Below, piece by piece: positions 9,745 through 19,717 of a stretch of 64,000 nt of DNA. Position 1 is the stretch's first letter. Every line of letters begins with the position of its first letter. The notes below the pieces were generated by a model. The model had not been told where the DNA came from. It saw only the letters and a list, made by a program, of their open reading frames with translations, and searched no databases. The stretch is from Leuconostoc miyukkimchii (lineage in GTDB: Bacteria > Bacillota > Bacilli > Lactobacillales > Lactobacillaceae): the NCBI RefSeq assembly GCF_019656055.1, contig NZ_BPKY01000001.1:62001-126000 (forward strand). Direction: 5' to 3'. The position numbers were made by a program, and so were the translations under genes.

Positions 9745-11214
9745 ATGGCTTTTGAAAATTTAACTGAGCGCCTTTCTAAGGCGATGAAGAATCTAACCGG
9801 TCGTGGCCGGGTGAGTGAAGAAGATCTCCGTGCAACAATGCGGGAAATTCGTTTAGCGTTGTTAGAGGCCGATGTTAATTATGGCACAGTGAAAAAATTT
9901 GTTGCCAATGTTCGAGAAAAGGCAAGTGGTGCTGATATTTTAGAAGGTTTAAATCCAGCACAACAAATTGTCAAAATAGTTAATGATGAGTTAACAGCAA
10001 CAATGGGTGAAGAGGCAGTGCCTTTGAATAAATCACCTAAAATTCCTACAATAATCATGATGGCCGGCTTACAAGGTGCAGGAAAAACAACAACAGTTGC
10101 CAAGTTAGCTTATAAATTAAAACAAGAACAACATGCACGACCACTATTGATCGCTGCTGACGTTTACCGACCCGCAGCAATTGATCAATTGGAAATATTG
10201 GGACGTGACTTGGAGATACCAGTTTTTCAAATTGGAACAGATGTTGATCCACGAGAAATTGTTCGTCAAGGTTTAGCGCAAGGTATTGCAAATAAAAATG
10301 ATTATATATTCATTGATACGGCAGGGCGTCTGCAAATTGATGAAGAATTGATGCAAGAACTTAAGGATATAGCAAATATAGCACAACCAAACGAAATTTT
10401 ACTAACCGTTGATGCTATGACTGGACAAAATGCGGCTGAAACAGCTAAAGGCTTCTCAGAAGCACTTGATTTAACAGGTGTTGTTCTAACTAAATTAGAT
10501 GGTGATACGCGTGGTGGTGCGGCGTTATCAATTCGTGATGTGACTGGTAAGCCAATTAAGTTTATTGGACAAGGTGAAAAGCCAACGGATCTTGATGTTT
10601 TCTACCCTGAGCGTATGGCATCGCGTATCTTGGGTATGGGTGATGTTCTTACACTGATTGAAAAAGCACAACGTGATTTTGACGAAGAAGCGCAAGCTAA
10701 ACAGCTTGAAAAAATGCGCCAAAACACTTTTGATTTCAATGATTTCGTTGCGCAACTCAAACAAGTTCAGAGTATGGGACCAATGGAAGATTTATTGAAA
10801 ATGATTCCAGGTATGGCGAATAATCCTGCTTTAGCAAATGTGAATATTGATGCTAAGCAATTTTCACACTTAGAAGCTATTGTGAGTTCAATGACACCGG
10901 CTGAACGTGAAGATCCAGACTTGATTAATCCTTCACGTCGTCGCCGTTTGGCTGCTGGTGCTGGTCGTCCAATCGTTGAAGTCAACCGTATGATAAAACA
11001 ATTTGACCAGATGCGTAAAATGATGAATCAAGCGACAAATGGTAATTTTGGTGGTATGGATAAAATGATGGGTGGTGCCGGTTTAGATATGTCCGCAATG
11101 ATGGGTGGCGGGGGTATGCCATCTGGTAATTTTGGTCAGAAGGTCCAAAACTTTGCAATTAAGCAAGCGGCACGTCGACTGCAAAAGGCCAAAAAAAAGC
11201 GTGGTAAAAAGTAA
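9745..11214 (+). CDS. ffh: Signal recognition particle protein Ffh (SRP54)
   Basis: GTPase that binds signal sequences and SRP RNA. 489 residues: N domain from MAFENLTERL, G domain with GLQGAGKTTT near 107, DTAGR and TKLDGDTRGG, and a methionine-rich M domain from about 330 to the end, including a Gly/Met-rich stretch near 430-465 and a basic tail. The MAFENLTERL start is conserved and an in-frame stop (TAA 9733) precludes extension, yet no Shine-Dalgarno is present upstream. It overlaps the next short gene by one base. Confidence 0.97.
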   Translation: MAFENLTERLSKAMKNLTGRGRVSEEDLRATMREIRLALLEADVNYGTVKKFVANVREKASGADILEGLNPAQQIVKIVNDELTATMGEEAVPLNKSPKIPTIIMMAGLQGAGKTTTVAKLAYKLKQEQHARPLLIAADVYRPAAIDQLEILGRDLEIPVFQIGTDVDPREIVRQGLAQGIANKNDYIFIDTAGRLQIDEELMQELKDIANIAQPNEILLTVDAMTGQNAAETAKGFSEALDLTGVVLTKLDGDTRGGAALSIRDVTGKPIKFIGQGEKPTDLDVFYPERMASRILGMGDVLTLIEKAQRDFDEEAQAKQLEKMRQNTFDFNDFVAQLKQVQSMGPMEDLLKMIPGMANNPALANVNIDAKQFSHLEAIVSSMTPAEREDPDLINPSRRRRLAAGAGRPIVEVNRMIKQFDQMRKMMNQATNGNFGGMDKMMGGAGLDMSAMMGGGGMPSGNFGQKVQNFAIKQAARRLQKAKKKRGKK

Positions 11215-11393
11215 TGAAGCGGCTAGAAGTGGTATTGCCTACGTTCGTTTTTGTTGTCTTACTTGGTGCTAATCTACTCAATGCGCCTCACTTGTCGTTG
11301 TTAGTCATAGTAAGTGTTGTACTATTATCTGCGATTCCGAGTCTCGTGGTGTTTGGTTTGATTAAATTTTTAACGTGGTGGATGTTGCGTTAA
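11214..11393 (+). CDS. Small hydrophobic membrane protein (59 aa), unknown function
   Basis: ATG at 11214 shares its A with the ffh stop (TAATG), which implies translational coupling to ffh. The 59 residues start MKRLEVVLPTFVFVVLLG and form two membrane helices (about 6-22 and 28-51) with a turn NLLNAPHLS and a short aromatic, basic end WWMLR. It has no terminator between it and ffh. I do not recognise a family. The reading frame is complete, its codon use resembles its neighbours, and it fills the gap between ffh and the next gene, so it is probably real. Confidence 0.6.
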   Translation: MKRLEVVLPTFVFVVLLGANLLNAPHLSLLVIVSVVLLSAIPSLVVFGLIKFLTWWMLR

Positions 11394-11451
11394 AAATATT
11401 TTTTTAAAATCAATGTGACATGACGAAAGCATTTGAAACTAAAGGAGAAAT

Positions 11452-12255
11452 ATGTCGATTAAATTAATTGCCTCAGATCTTGATGCGACGTTTTTAAAAA
11501 ACGATAAAACATTTAATGAAGTCTTATTTCAAGAAGTACTTGATAAATTACATGCAAAAGGTGGACAATTTGTTGTTGCCACTGGTAACCATGTTCAGAA
11601 AGTTCAAGACTACTTTAAAAATTTTGATGGTCAGTATCAATTAATTGCAAATAATGGTGCTGAGGTTATTTTGGATGGTAAATTAACTCATGTTTGGTCA
11701 GTGCCAGAAGATGTCCCTGCTATAATTGATAAACTAGCTGATAAGTATGTTGATCAAATTCAGTTGGGCGTATCATTTGTTGCCGCTGATAAGGCTTTTG
11801 CAATTGTTAAACGACCTAACGACGAGCAACTTGAATTTTCAAAAAAATATTTTGAAAATTTGACAATTATTCAGTCTGTTACTGAAATAAATGAGCCAAT
11901 TTTAAAAATATCTTTGGTTTTACCTGACTTAGAGTATGAATTTATGCGCGAAGTGAAATTACTTCTGGGAAATAGAATTCATGTCACGACATCAGGTTAT
12001 GGTGCGATTGATATTGTGAATTCTGAGGTTAATAAAGCAAATGCCTTGAGCTATATTGCAGATACACTTCACATCTCCCCCTCTGAAATCATGGCTTTCG
12101 GTGATGGTTTAAATGATTTAGAAATGTTGGAATATGTTGGGCAACCTTTTGCTATGACGAATTCAGACCAAGAACTGTTTCAACATGATTTTTCACGTAG
12201 TGTGACAGATAATGATAATGACGGTGTTTTGAAGACAATTTTAGAAAAATTATAA
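11452..12255 (+). CDS. HAD-superfamily Cof-type phosphatase
   Basis: 267 residues of the Cof/YidA subfamily of haloacid dehalogenase hydrolases, which dephosphorylate sugar phosphates, phosphorylated cofactors or FMN. Motif I is modified: IASDLDATF, where the second aspartate position keeps D-x-D; motif III is near the C-terminal third and motif IV is MAFGDGLNDLEML near 220. An AAGGAG ribosome site precedes ATG 11452. It stands alone with its own terminator. Substrate cannot be told from sequence. Confidence 0.88.
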   Translation: MSIKLIASDLDATFLKNDKTFNEVLFQEVLDKLHAKGGQFVVATGNHVQKVQDYFKNFDGQYQLIANNGAEVILDGKLTHVWSVPEDVPAIIDKLADKYVDQIQLGVSFVAADKAFAIVKRPNDEQLEFSKKYFENLTIIQSVTEINEPILKISLVLPDLEYEFMREVKLLLGNRIHVTTSGYGAIDIVNSEVNKANALSYIADTLHISPSEIMAFGDGLNDLEMLEYVGQPFAMTNSDQELFQHDFSRSVTDNDNDGVLKTILEKL

Positions 12256-12278
12256 CACGCTTATTAGCGTGTTTTTTT
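12255..12278 (+). terminator. Intrinsic terminator after the HAD phosphatase gene
   Basis: ACACGC and GCGTGT pair around a six-base loop and are followed by a run of seven T. Confidence 0.85.
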
Positions 12279-12414
12279 GTGAATTTTTTTAAATGATTGT
12301 TAGGTATTACAATTATAAATGGAAAAAAACTATTATAATTGGCATGATCTAATACTTTTTGTCAAAAATTAGATGAGTATTTCCGGAAGTATGTGGCAAG
12401 TAATTCAATAGAAA

Positions 12415-12428
12415 TGTAAGCGCTTTCT
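12415..12428 (+). promoter_or_regulatory. cre-like site (CcpA) upstream of the beta-glucoside PTS operon
   Basis: TGTAAGCGCTTTCT matches the cre consensus TGWAANCGNTNWCA except for the last base. It lies about 42 bases upstream of the GH1 start codon. A possible -10 (TATAAT, 12334-12339) lies upstream, which would put the site in the leader where CcpA would act as a roadblock. The 12279-12469 gap holds only this site, that -10 and the ribosome site. Confidence 0.7.
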
Positions 12429-12454
12429 TGATAAACTAAAGGTAGTTAAATTAA

Positions 12455-13906
<1,452 letters not shown>

Positions 13907-13921
13907 AAAGGAAGATATATC

Positions 13922-14236
13922 ATGAAAAAAGCGTTAATTATTTGTGCGGCTGGCATGTCATCATCAATGATGGCTAAGAAAACTACTGATTATTTTAAGG
14001 AACGAAATATTGATATTGAAATGGATGCTATTACAGCAACAGAAGGTGAGGAAGCAATCCGTGAAAGCGATTTTGATCTATTTTTAGTTAGTCCTCAGAC
14101 CACTATGTACCTTGATAATTTTAAAAAAGTAGGCCAAGAAGTAGGAAAACCTGTCGTTTCAATTCCATTCAATGCCTATATTCCGATACCAATGGGCATT
14201 GAAAAGATGGCTAAATTAGTTGAAGCAAATACTTGA
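13922..14236 (+). CDS. PTS lactose/cellobiose-family IIB component
   Basis: 104 residues. The phosphorylated cysteine is C8 in IICAAGMSSSMMA, the classical IIB loop of the Lac family. It accepts phosphate from the IIA protein encoded at 16245 and passes it to sugar carried by the IIC protein encoded at 17121. GAAAGGAAG precedes the ATG. It sits 15 bases after the GH1 gene and 21 before the regulator gene, so it is in the same transcript. Confidence 0.93.
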   Translation: MKKALIICAAGMSSSMMAKKTTDYFKERNIDIEMDAITATEGEEAIRESDFDLFLVSPQTTMYLDNFKKVGQEVGKPVVSIPFNAYIPIPMGIEKMAKLVEANT

Positions 14237-14257
14237 ATGTGACGTGAGGCATGGCTA

Positions 14258-16279
14258 ATGATGAAGCAAAAAGAGAATGATTTACTACGTTATTTACTAG
14301 ATAACCAAGATCATTTTGTGACTAGTGAGGAACTTGCTGAAGTCTTATCATTATCATCAAGAACTATTCGCAATTATGCTAAAAGATTAAAAACGCAGTT
14401 AAATATGCATGGTGCAACATTTGAAGCTAAGCCAAGTTTGGGTTATCGATTACACATTTCTCAGCCAGTTGCATTTGATTTATATTTGACTAAAAATTAT
14501 CAATTAGCTGATGATTCTGTTGAAATTGATGTGTCAGACCGTCAAAAGTATATTTTAAATAAACTTGTCATTGAGAATGAGGCATTTCCAATTGATGATC
14601 TCATGGATCGTTTATTTGTTACGCGTTCAACTTTATCAAAAGACTTGTCCATGATTCGAAAAGAGTTAATGCCATATGAGTTAGTCATTGACAGTAAACC
14701 AAATAAAGGCATATTTATTACAGGATTAGAACGTAACAGACGTCATTTTATTTTAGACTATTTTTTTAATCATAGTGATAATTCATTGCAACATTATATG
14801 TCAAATAAGTCATTTTTTAAAAGGATTAGTTTCGATCAAATAACAATTATCGTACTTGATGAATGTCGTGAGTCGGGTATTCATCTGACGGACTTTACAA
14901 TTCAAAATATTGTTTTATATCTTGCTTTAAGTGTACAACGCATGGCAGAAGGATTTGAATTACAAAACATACAACTTGATGACAAAGTAGAAACACGAAG
15001 TGTATACATTGTGGCTCAAAAAATTATTCGTCGTATTGAAAATGGGTATCAAATACATGTACCAGAAAGTGAAGTTGAGTACCTCACAATTCAGCTATTA
15101 GCTAACGGAAAAAATACGACAATAATTAGTGATGCTGGTATACATGATGATATTGATTCTGTTTTACAAAAAATAGAATTAGAAATCGGATACCCAATAT
15201 CACAAGACTATGAACTCAAAAAAAATTTAATTGAACATTTAAAACCGATGCTTGTGAGATTAGAACAAGGGTTACAGTTGAAGAATCCTTTATTACATGA
15301 AATTAAAACAAATTATTTACCTTACTTTTTAGATGCTAAGCGCTATATTAGCTGGTCCACATATTTATCGCAATTTGAAATAAATGATGATGAGGTAGCG
15401 TATTTGACACTTCACTTAATGGCAGCTGTAGAAAAATATCAAGACTTCAATAAACCACGAACCTTAATCATTTGTGCAACCGGTTATGGCTCTGCACAAT
15501 TGTTGAAAAACCGTTTAAAAAAAGAATATAGTGAGTATCTAAATATTGTTGGCGTTAAGGGCTACTATGAAGTTGATAATTTGGCCTTAGCGGACGTTGA
15601 TTTAATCATCAGTGCAATAGACTTATCAACGCAAATATTCAAGGTTCCTGTAATACAAGTCAGTATTTTTCTAACAGAAAGTGATATTAAAAAGATCAAT
15701 CATTTCTTTTATCATTCACGTACAAATTTAAATCATCATATTGAAATTAATGACGAAAGTTCGCTGGAGAATGATCAGTTGAATTACTTTGAGCAATTCA
15801 CGGATGAATCGTATTTTAAAATATGGCAAGACTCGACCACGCGAGAAGAGGTATTGGATCAGTTAAGTGATATGGTAACTAAAAATGAGTCAACAAGTTT
15901 TAAAAAAGAGTTATTAGATCAAATTGATCAAAGAGAATTGTTAAGCGCAATCACTTTTAGCAATACAATTGCGGTACCACATCCAGCAAAAGCTCTAAGT
16001 AAAGTACCTCAAATCGCTATTGGTGTGATACCAAATGGTCTAAAATGGTCGGATAAATATACAAATATCAAACTTGTATTTCTTTTGTCACCGTCATATT
16101 GGAATAATCAAGGTTTGACAGCGATAACGCAAACAATTGTTGCGTTAGTCGAAAATCCAGAAGCGCAATCAGATTTGATTTCAGTAAAAGATTTTTATGA
16201 TTTTCAACAAAAATTTGTATTATTGATGAAAGGGGGTAGAAAGCATGAATTCAGAAGAAATACAGGTCATCGCATTTGA
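14258..16279 (+). CDS. PRD-domain transcriptional activator of the LicR/MtlR type
   Basis: 673 residues. In order: an N-terminal winged helix-turn-helix (VTSEELAEVLSLSSRTIRNY), a second HTH near 100-125, two PTS regulation domains (about 180-390, histidines in HLTDFTIQN and YLTLHLMAA), a IIB-Gat-like domain (IICATGYGSAQLL, Cys near 406) and a IIA-type domain (IAVPHP, His near 575). In this family PTS phosphorylation of these sites sets activity, so it should activate its own operon when the sugar is transported. Ribosome site is weak (GTGAGG). The last 35 bases overlap the IIA gene. Confidence 0.92.
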   Translation: MMKQKENDLLRYLLDNQDHFVTSEELAEVLSLSSRTIRNYAKRLKTQLNMHGATFEAKPSLGYRLHISQPVAFDLYLTKNYQLADDSVEIDVSDRQKYILNKLVIENEAFPIDDLMDRLFVTRSTLSKDLSMIRKELMPYELVIDSKPNKGIFITGLERNRRHFILDYFFNHSDNSLQHYMSNKSFFKRISFDQITIIVLDECRESGIHLTDFTIQNIVLYLALSVQRMAEGFELQNIQLDDKVETRSVYIVAQKIIRRIENGYQIHVPESEVEYLTIQLLANGKNTTIISDAGIHDDIDSVLQKIELEIGYPISQDYELKKNLIEHLKPMLVRLEQGLQLKNPLLHEIKTNYLPYFLDAKRYISWSTYLSQFEINDDEVAYLTLHLMAAVEKYQDFNKPRTLIICATGYGSAQLLKNRLKKEYSEYLNIVGVKGYYEVDNLALADVDLIISAIDLSTQIFKVPVIQVSIFLTESDIKKINHFFYHSRTNLNHHIEINDESSLENDQLNYFEQFTDESYFKIWQDSTTREEVLDQLSDMVTKNESTSFKKELLDQIDQRELLSAITFSNTIAVPHPAKALSKVPQIAIGVIPNGLKWSDKYTNIKLVFLLSPSYWNNQGLTAITQTIVALVENPEAQSDLISVKDFYDFQQKFVLLMKGGRKHEFRRNTGHRI

Positions 16280-16589
16280 AATTATCTTTCATAGTGGTAA
16301 CTCACGTACCAATGTACACGAAGCTTTTGATGCTATGCGCCACAAAGATTTTGAATTGTCAGACCAAAAGCTATCAGATTCAAATAAAGAGTTATTATTA
16401 GCACACAAATCACAAACAAAATTGCTTCAAAATTATGCTTCTGGAACAAAAATTGATATGGAAATTATATTAGTTCATGCGCAAGACCATCTCATGACTA
16501 CGATGACCTTACGAGAAATGGCAATTGAAATGCAAGCCTTATATAAGGAGGTTAAAACAATTGAAGACAGCAAAGAATCAACAAGGTAA
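16245..16589 (+). CDS. PTS lactose/cellobiose-family IIA component
   Basis: 114 residues, all helical, forms a trimer in the Lac family. The phosphorylated histidine is H78 in VHAQDH; the N terminus ends helix one with FHSGNSR, also typical. AAAGGGGG precedes ATG 16245, inside the 3' end of the PRD regulator gene, so the two genes overlap by 35 bases in different frames. It carries phosphate from HPr to the IIB protein of this operon. Confidence 0.93.
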   Translation: MNSEEIQVIAFEIIFHSGNSRTNVHEAFDAMRHKDFELSDQKLSDSNKELLLAHKSQTKLLQNYASGTKIDMEIILVHAQDHLMTTMTLREMAIEMQALYKEVKTIEDSKESTR

Positions 16590-17118
16590 AATGATATTAC
16601 CAAAAAAATCTAAGTTGATGACCGATGACATTGAAAAAAATCGTAAAGATATGAGTCTCAAGAATATGCAATTTAATCGTTTTCTTTTTATTCGTTATGC
16701 GACGGCTTTCTTTTTCTTTGTTAATTTGTATTGGGCATTAATCATGAGACAGACCTTGATTGTACTAATTCCGATAGCTATTATGATAGTTGCTTCGCTT
16801 GCTATTGTTGAGCAAATTAAATTATTTGGTCAGCATGATAATCAATTAAGGTACTCGAAGTTTTACTTTAGATCACAATTATTAGTCAATATTGTACTCA
16901 TGGTGAGTACAATAACACCAGAATTTGTAACATTATTTCGATTTGTAAATAATACGAGTCAAAATAGATTAATCATTTTAGTAACGTTATTACTTGGATC
17001 TATTATTGTTATGTTAGTTAACCAACGATTAAATTTAATTGCAAGTAACCATGATAAGTACTATTCACGTTTGGTAGCTTATCAAATTGCTCTCAAGAAT
17101 AACAAGGAGATGAAATAG
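16561..17118 (+). CDS. Four-helix membrane protein of unknown function within the PTS operon
   Basis: 185 residues from TTG 16561. I chose TTG because a near-perfect AAGGAGG (16545-16551) lies nine bases upstream; ATG 16591 has only a poor site. This start overlaps the IIA gene by 29 bases. A charged N-terminal cytoplasmic stretch of about 45 residues is followed by two membrane helix pairs (about 50-90 and 115-160). I do not recognise a family. Its position between IIA and IIC genes suggests it helps assembly or control of the PTS complex; that is inference from context only. Confidence 0.8.
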   Translation: MKTAKNQQGKMILPKKSKLMTDDIEKNRKDMSLKNMQFNRFLFIRYATAFFFFVNLYWALIMRQTLIVLIPIAIMIVASLAIVEQIKLFGQHDNQLRYSKFYFRSQLLVNIVLMVSTITPEFVTLFRFVNNTSQNRLIILVTLLLGSIIVMLVNQRLNLIASNHDKYYSRLVAYQIALKNNKEMK

Positions 17119-17120
17119 TT

Positions 17121-18464
17121 ATGGAAAATGGACGTTTGTTTAATTTCTTACAAAAAATGCTATTAAAGCCAATGACAAAAATAGCACAATATAGGATAGT
17201 TCGTGCTATTATGGCGGCAGGAATGGCTTCAATTCCGTTTACAATTGTAGGATCAATGATATTGGTATTAAATATATTACCAACAGTATTTCCGTTTTTA
17301 ACCACGTTTTTTAATGCAACATTCTTTAAGTTTAGTGACCTCTATATGATTGCTAATACTGCGACAATGGGAATTTTGGCAATGTATTTCAGTTTAGCAA
17401 TTGGATTTGAATTAACACGCATCATTCAAACAGAGGACAAACTAAAAGTTGCGCCATTAAACGGTGCTTTCTTATCAATGTTTGCTTTCTTTATGTGTTT
17501 GCCAGAATTAGTTATGCGTGATGGTAAGATGGTTTTATTTAATGTTTTCAATGATAACGAAAAAGTGATTAATGGCTTTAGAATGACGAGCACAATTGAT
17601 AGAATTGGTACAAGTGGCATCTTCACTGCTATTATTATGGCAATTTTAGCAGTATCATTGTATAGTTTCTGTGTGAGACATAATTGGACGATTAAAATGC
17701 CAGATGCTGTACCAGAAGGTGTTTCACGTTCCTTTACAGCACTGATTCCTACATTTGTTATTGCTCTTGTCGTAATAGTAATTAATGGTGGATTAGTGTT
17801 ACTTGGAACAGATATTTTCAAAATGATTGCTATTCCATTTAGTTTCGTAACAAGTATGACAAGTACTTGGTTAGGTGTTATGGTTATTGAATTCTTGATT
17901 CATGCATTGTGGATTGTTGGTATTCATGGTGCTAATATTATCTCGGCATTTATTACACCAATTGTCTTAGCTAATATGGTAACAAATTCGCAAGGAGCCA
18001 ACATACCTTTTGCCGGCGAGTTTAATAATGCGTTTGCCATTTTAGGAGGTTCAGGAGCAACATTGGGATTGTGTATATTTATTGCATTACTAGCACGTTC
18101 GGAACAATTGAAAGTGTTGGGACGTGCATCAATCGTACCGTCACTATTTAATATTAATGAGCCATTGATATTTGGCTTACCTATTGTTTATAATCCTTAC
18201 CTTGCTATTCCGTTCTTCTTGGCACCAATGGTAACAGCATCAGTTGCATATGCAGCGATCAATTTCCACTTTATTCGACCTATTGTTATTCAAGCACCTT
18301 GGCCTTCTCCAGCAGGTGTTGGGGCATTTATATCTACTGTTGATTGGAGAGCGGCAATCTTAGCTATTATCTGTGTTATTATTGCCTTCTTAATTTATCT
18401 ACCTTTTATTAAAATATATGATACAAAACTATATCGTGATGAACAAGGTATCACTGAAGCTTAA
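17121..18464 (+). CDS. PTS lactose/cellobiose-family IIC permease
   Basis: 447 residues with about ten membrane helices and the IIC-Lac pattern: ENGRLFNFLQ at the N terminus, IHGANIISAFITP near 275 and SLFNINEPLIFGLPIVYNP near 345, the conserved substrate loop with glutamate. It takes up the beta-glucoside and phosphorylates it together with the IIA and IIB proteins of the operon. AAGGAG precedes ATG 17121, two bases after the preceding gene. Last gene of the operon; I see no strong terminator before hisK. Confidence 0.94.
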   Translation: MENGRLFNFLQKMLLKPMTKIAQYRIVRAIMAAGMASIPFTIVGSMILVLNILPTVFPFLTTFFNATFFKFSDLYMIANTATMGILAMYFSLAIGFELTRIIQTEDKLKVAPLNGAFLSMFAFFMCLPELVMRDGKMVLFNVFNDNEKVINGFRMTSTIDRIGTSGIFTAIIMAILAVSLYSFCVRHNWTIKMPDAVPEGVSRSFTALIPTFVIALVVIVINGGLVLLGTDIFKMIAIPFSFVTSMTSTWLGVMVIEFLIHALWIVGIHGANIISAFITPIVLANMVTNSQGANIPFAGEFNNAFAILGGSGATLGLCIFIALLARSEQLKVLGRASIVPSLFNINEPLIFGLPIVYNPYLAIPFFLAPMVTASVAYAAINFHFIRPIVIQAPWPSPAGVGAFISTVDWRAAILAIICVIIAFLIYLPFIKIYDTKLYRDEQGITEA

Positions 18465-18476
18465 AATAACGTATCG

Positions 18477-18506
18477 TTGCAACATTGGTGTATACTCTGC
18501 TACAAT
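18477..18506 (+). promoter_or_regulatory. Probable hisK promoter
   Basis: TTGCAA (18477-18482) and TACAAT (18501-18506) are 18 bases apart. An inverted repeat, AACATTG and CAATGTT with 15 bases between, spans the promoter core and could be an operator. Confidence 0.5.
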
Positions 18507-18527
18507 GTTTTGAAGGAGTGACAGCAT

Positions 18528-19370
18528 ATGAAAAAAAAAGATGGGCACACACATACACGTTTTTCACATCATGGTTCTCATGAAAAACTAGAAAAATATA
18601 TTGAACGAGCAATTTCACTAGGATTCACAGAATATGTCGTCACAGAACATGCGCCATTACCACAAAAATTTTTGGCTGAGTTCACTGGGCCAACTGACTC
18701 ACGAGATAATTCTGCGATGCATTTAGATGAGTTGCCACTATATCAACAGGATGTTAAAGCTGTTCAGGAAAAATATGGTAGTCAGATATCTATTAAAAGT
18801 GGTTTTGAGATTGATTATTTATCTGACTACGAATCTGATATCAGGCAATTTATAATAGCCCAATCAGAATGGCTAGATGAGCTGGTTTTGTCAGTTCATT
18901 TTTTGCCAAATCACGATGCTTTTGTTGCACCAATTGACTATGACCCAGAAACTTTAAACACCTACTTTCCAGAAATTAAGCAAGCACCCCAAAGTGTTTT
19001 TAAAAATTATTTTGATACAATTCAAAAAAGCCTTGATTTTGCTGAAACATTACCTAAAAATGTAGTTATTAGAATTGGACATATGACATTAATTAGGAAA
19101 TATCAAAAGTATTTTAATTTACCAAAATTTGATAGTAACAATCAAACACTCATTGATCAGTTATTACTAAAAATTAAACAAAATGATTTTCAATTAGATT
19201 TCAATACGGCCGGTTTTGCTAAGTCATATAACGGAGAAGCTTATCCAACACCAGACATTGTTAGAAAGGGGCAGCAACTTGGCATTAAATTTGTCTATGG
19301 ATCAGATGCGCACGAAGTGAGTGCTATTGGTCAATTTTATGATTTAGCAGAGGCAATTGTTTCACAATGA
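18528..19370 (+). CDS. hisK: Histidinol-phosphatase, PHP family (HisK type)
   Basis: Removes phosphate from histidinol phosphate, the penultimate stage of histidine synthesis. 280 residues of the PHP metal-dependent phosphatase fold: GHTHTRFSHHG at the N terminus, EHAPLP, a metal histidine in VLSVHFLPN, and YGSDAHE near the C terminus. The AAGGAGTGAC ribosome site precedes ATG. It lies directly upstream of the his operon but ahead of the T-box, so it should be transcribed independently of the tRNA switch. HisB of this operon lacks a phosphatase domain, which makes this protein the needed enzyme. Confidence 0.92.
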   Translation: MKKKDGHTHTRFSHHGSHEKLEKYIERAISLGFTEYVVTEHAPLPQKFLAEFTGPTDSRDNSAMHLDELPLYQQDVKAVQEKYGSQISIKSGFEIDYLSDYESDIRQFIIAQSEWLDELVLSVHFLPNHDAFVAPIDYDPETLNTYFPEIKQAPQSVFKNYFDTIQKSLDFAETLPKNVVIRIGHMTLIRKYQKYFNLPKFDSNNQTLIDQLLLKIKQNDFQLDFNTAGFAKSYNGEAYPTPDIVRKGQQLGIKFVYGSDAHEVSAIGQFYDLAEAIVSQ

Positions 19371-19382
19371 GTAAGATAAGTA

Positions 19383-19410
19383 TTGACATATAAATAAATG
19401 GGTGTATGAT
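19383..19410 (+). promoter_or_regulatory. Promoter of the his operon
   Basis: TTGACA (19383-19388, perfect) and TATGAT (19405-19410) are 16 bases apart. Transcription should start near 19417, just ahead of the T-box. Confidence 0.75.
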
Positions 19411-19416
19411 TAAGAT

Positions 19417-19685
19417 AATCTAATACAAAATACTAAAATCGGAAGAGTAATCAAAATCACGCTGTACAGGAAGTGCTTAAGCTAACGCATTGAGATGAGC
19501 GCCTGCGTATTTGATGAAACACACCGATGAGTAGAATGATTAAATCATTCGGAAACTCCCGATACCGAGTATGCCTGTAATATCAGGTTAATGAGTAGGT
19601 GAATGTAAGTTTACCTAGAATCAAGGTGGGAACACGTGAAAACGTCCTTGCAAACTATTATTGTTAGTTTGCAAGGACGTTTTTA
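19417..19685 (+). promoter_or_regulatory. T-box leader RNA, histidine-specific, controlling the his operon
   Basis: This fills the 347-base gap between hisK and hisZG. Stem I base: ATCGG (19438-19442) pairs with CCGAT (19524-19528). The loop-E strand AGTA (19446-19449) faces GAA (19516-19518), and the specifier loop reads GAA-A-CAC-A, giving codon CAC (His) at 19520-19522. The T-box sequence AAGGTGGGAACACG is at 19622-19636. The terminator, ACGTCCTTGC with its complement and five T, spans 19642-19685. By the known mechanism, uncharged tRNA-His stabilises the antiterminator and turns on the operon. Confidence 0.93.
19642..19685 (+). terminator. T-box terminator ahead of hisZG
   Basis: A perfect 16-base-pair inverted repeat (ACGTCCTTGCAAACTA with its complement) is followed by a T run. 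Its 5' arm overlaps the alternative antiterminator pairing. Confidence 0.93.
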
Positions 19686-19717
19686 ATTGTAAAAAATATT
19701 ATAATTTGGAGAGATTA

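Noticed and set aside
19661-19717. Upstream in-frame start for the HisZ-HisG gene
   Set aside because: The extension falls in the T-box terminator and is not conserved as protein; ATG 19718 has a ribosome site.
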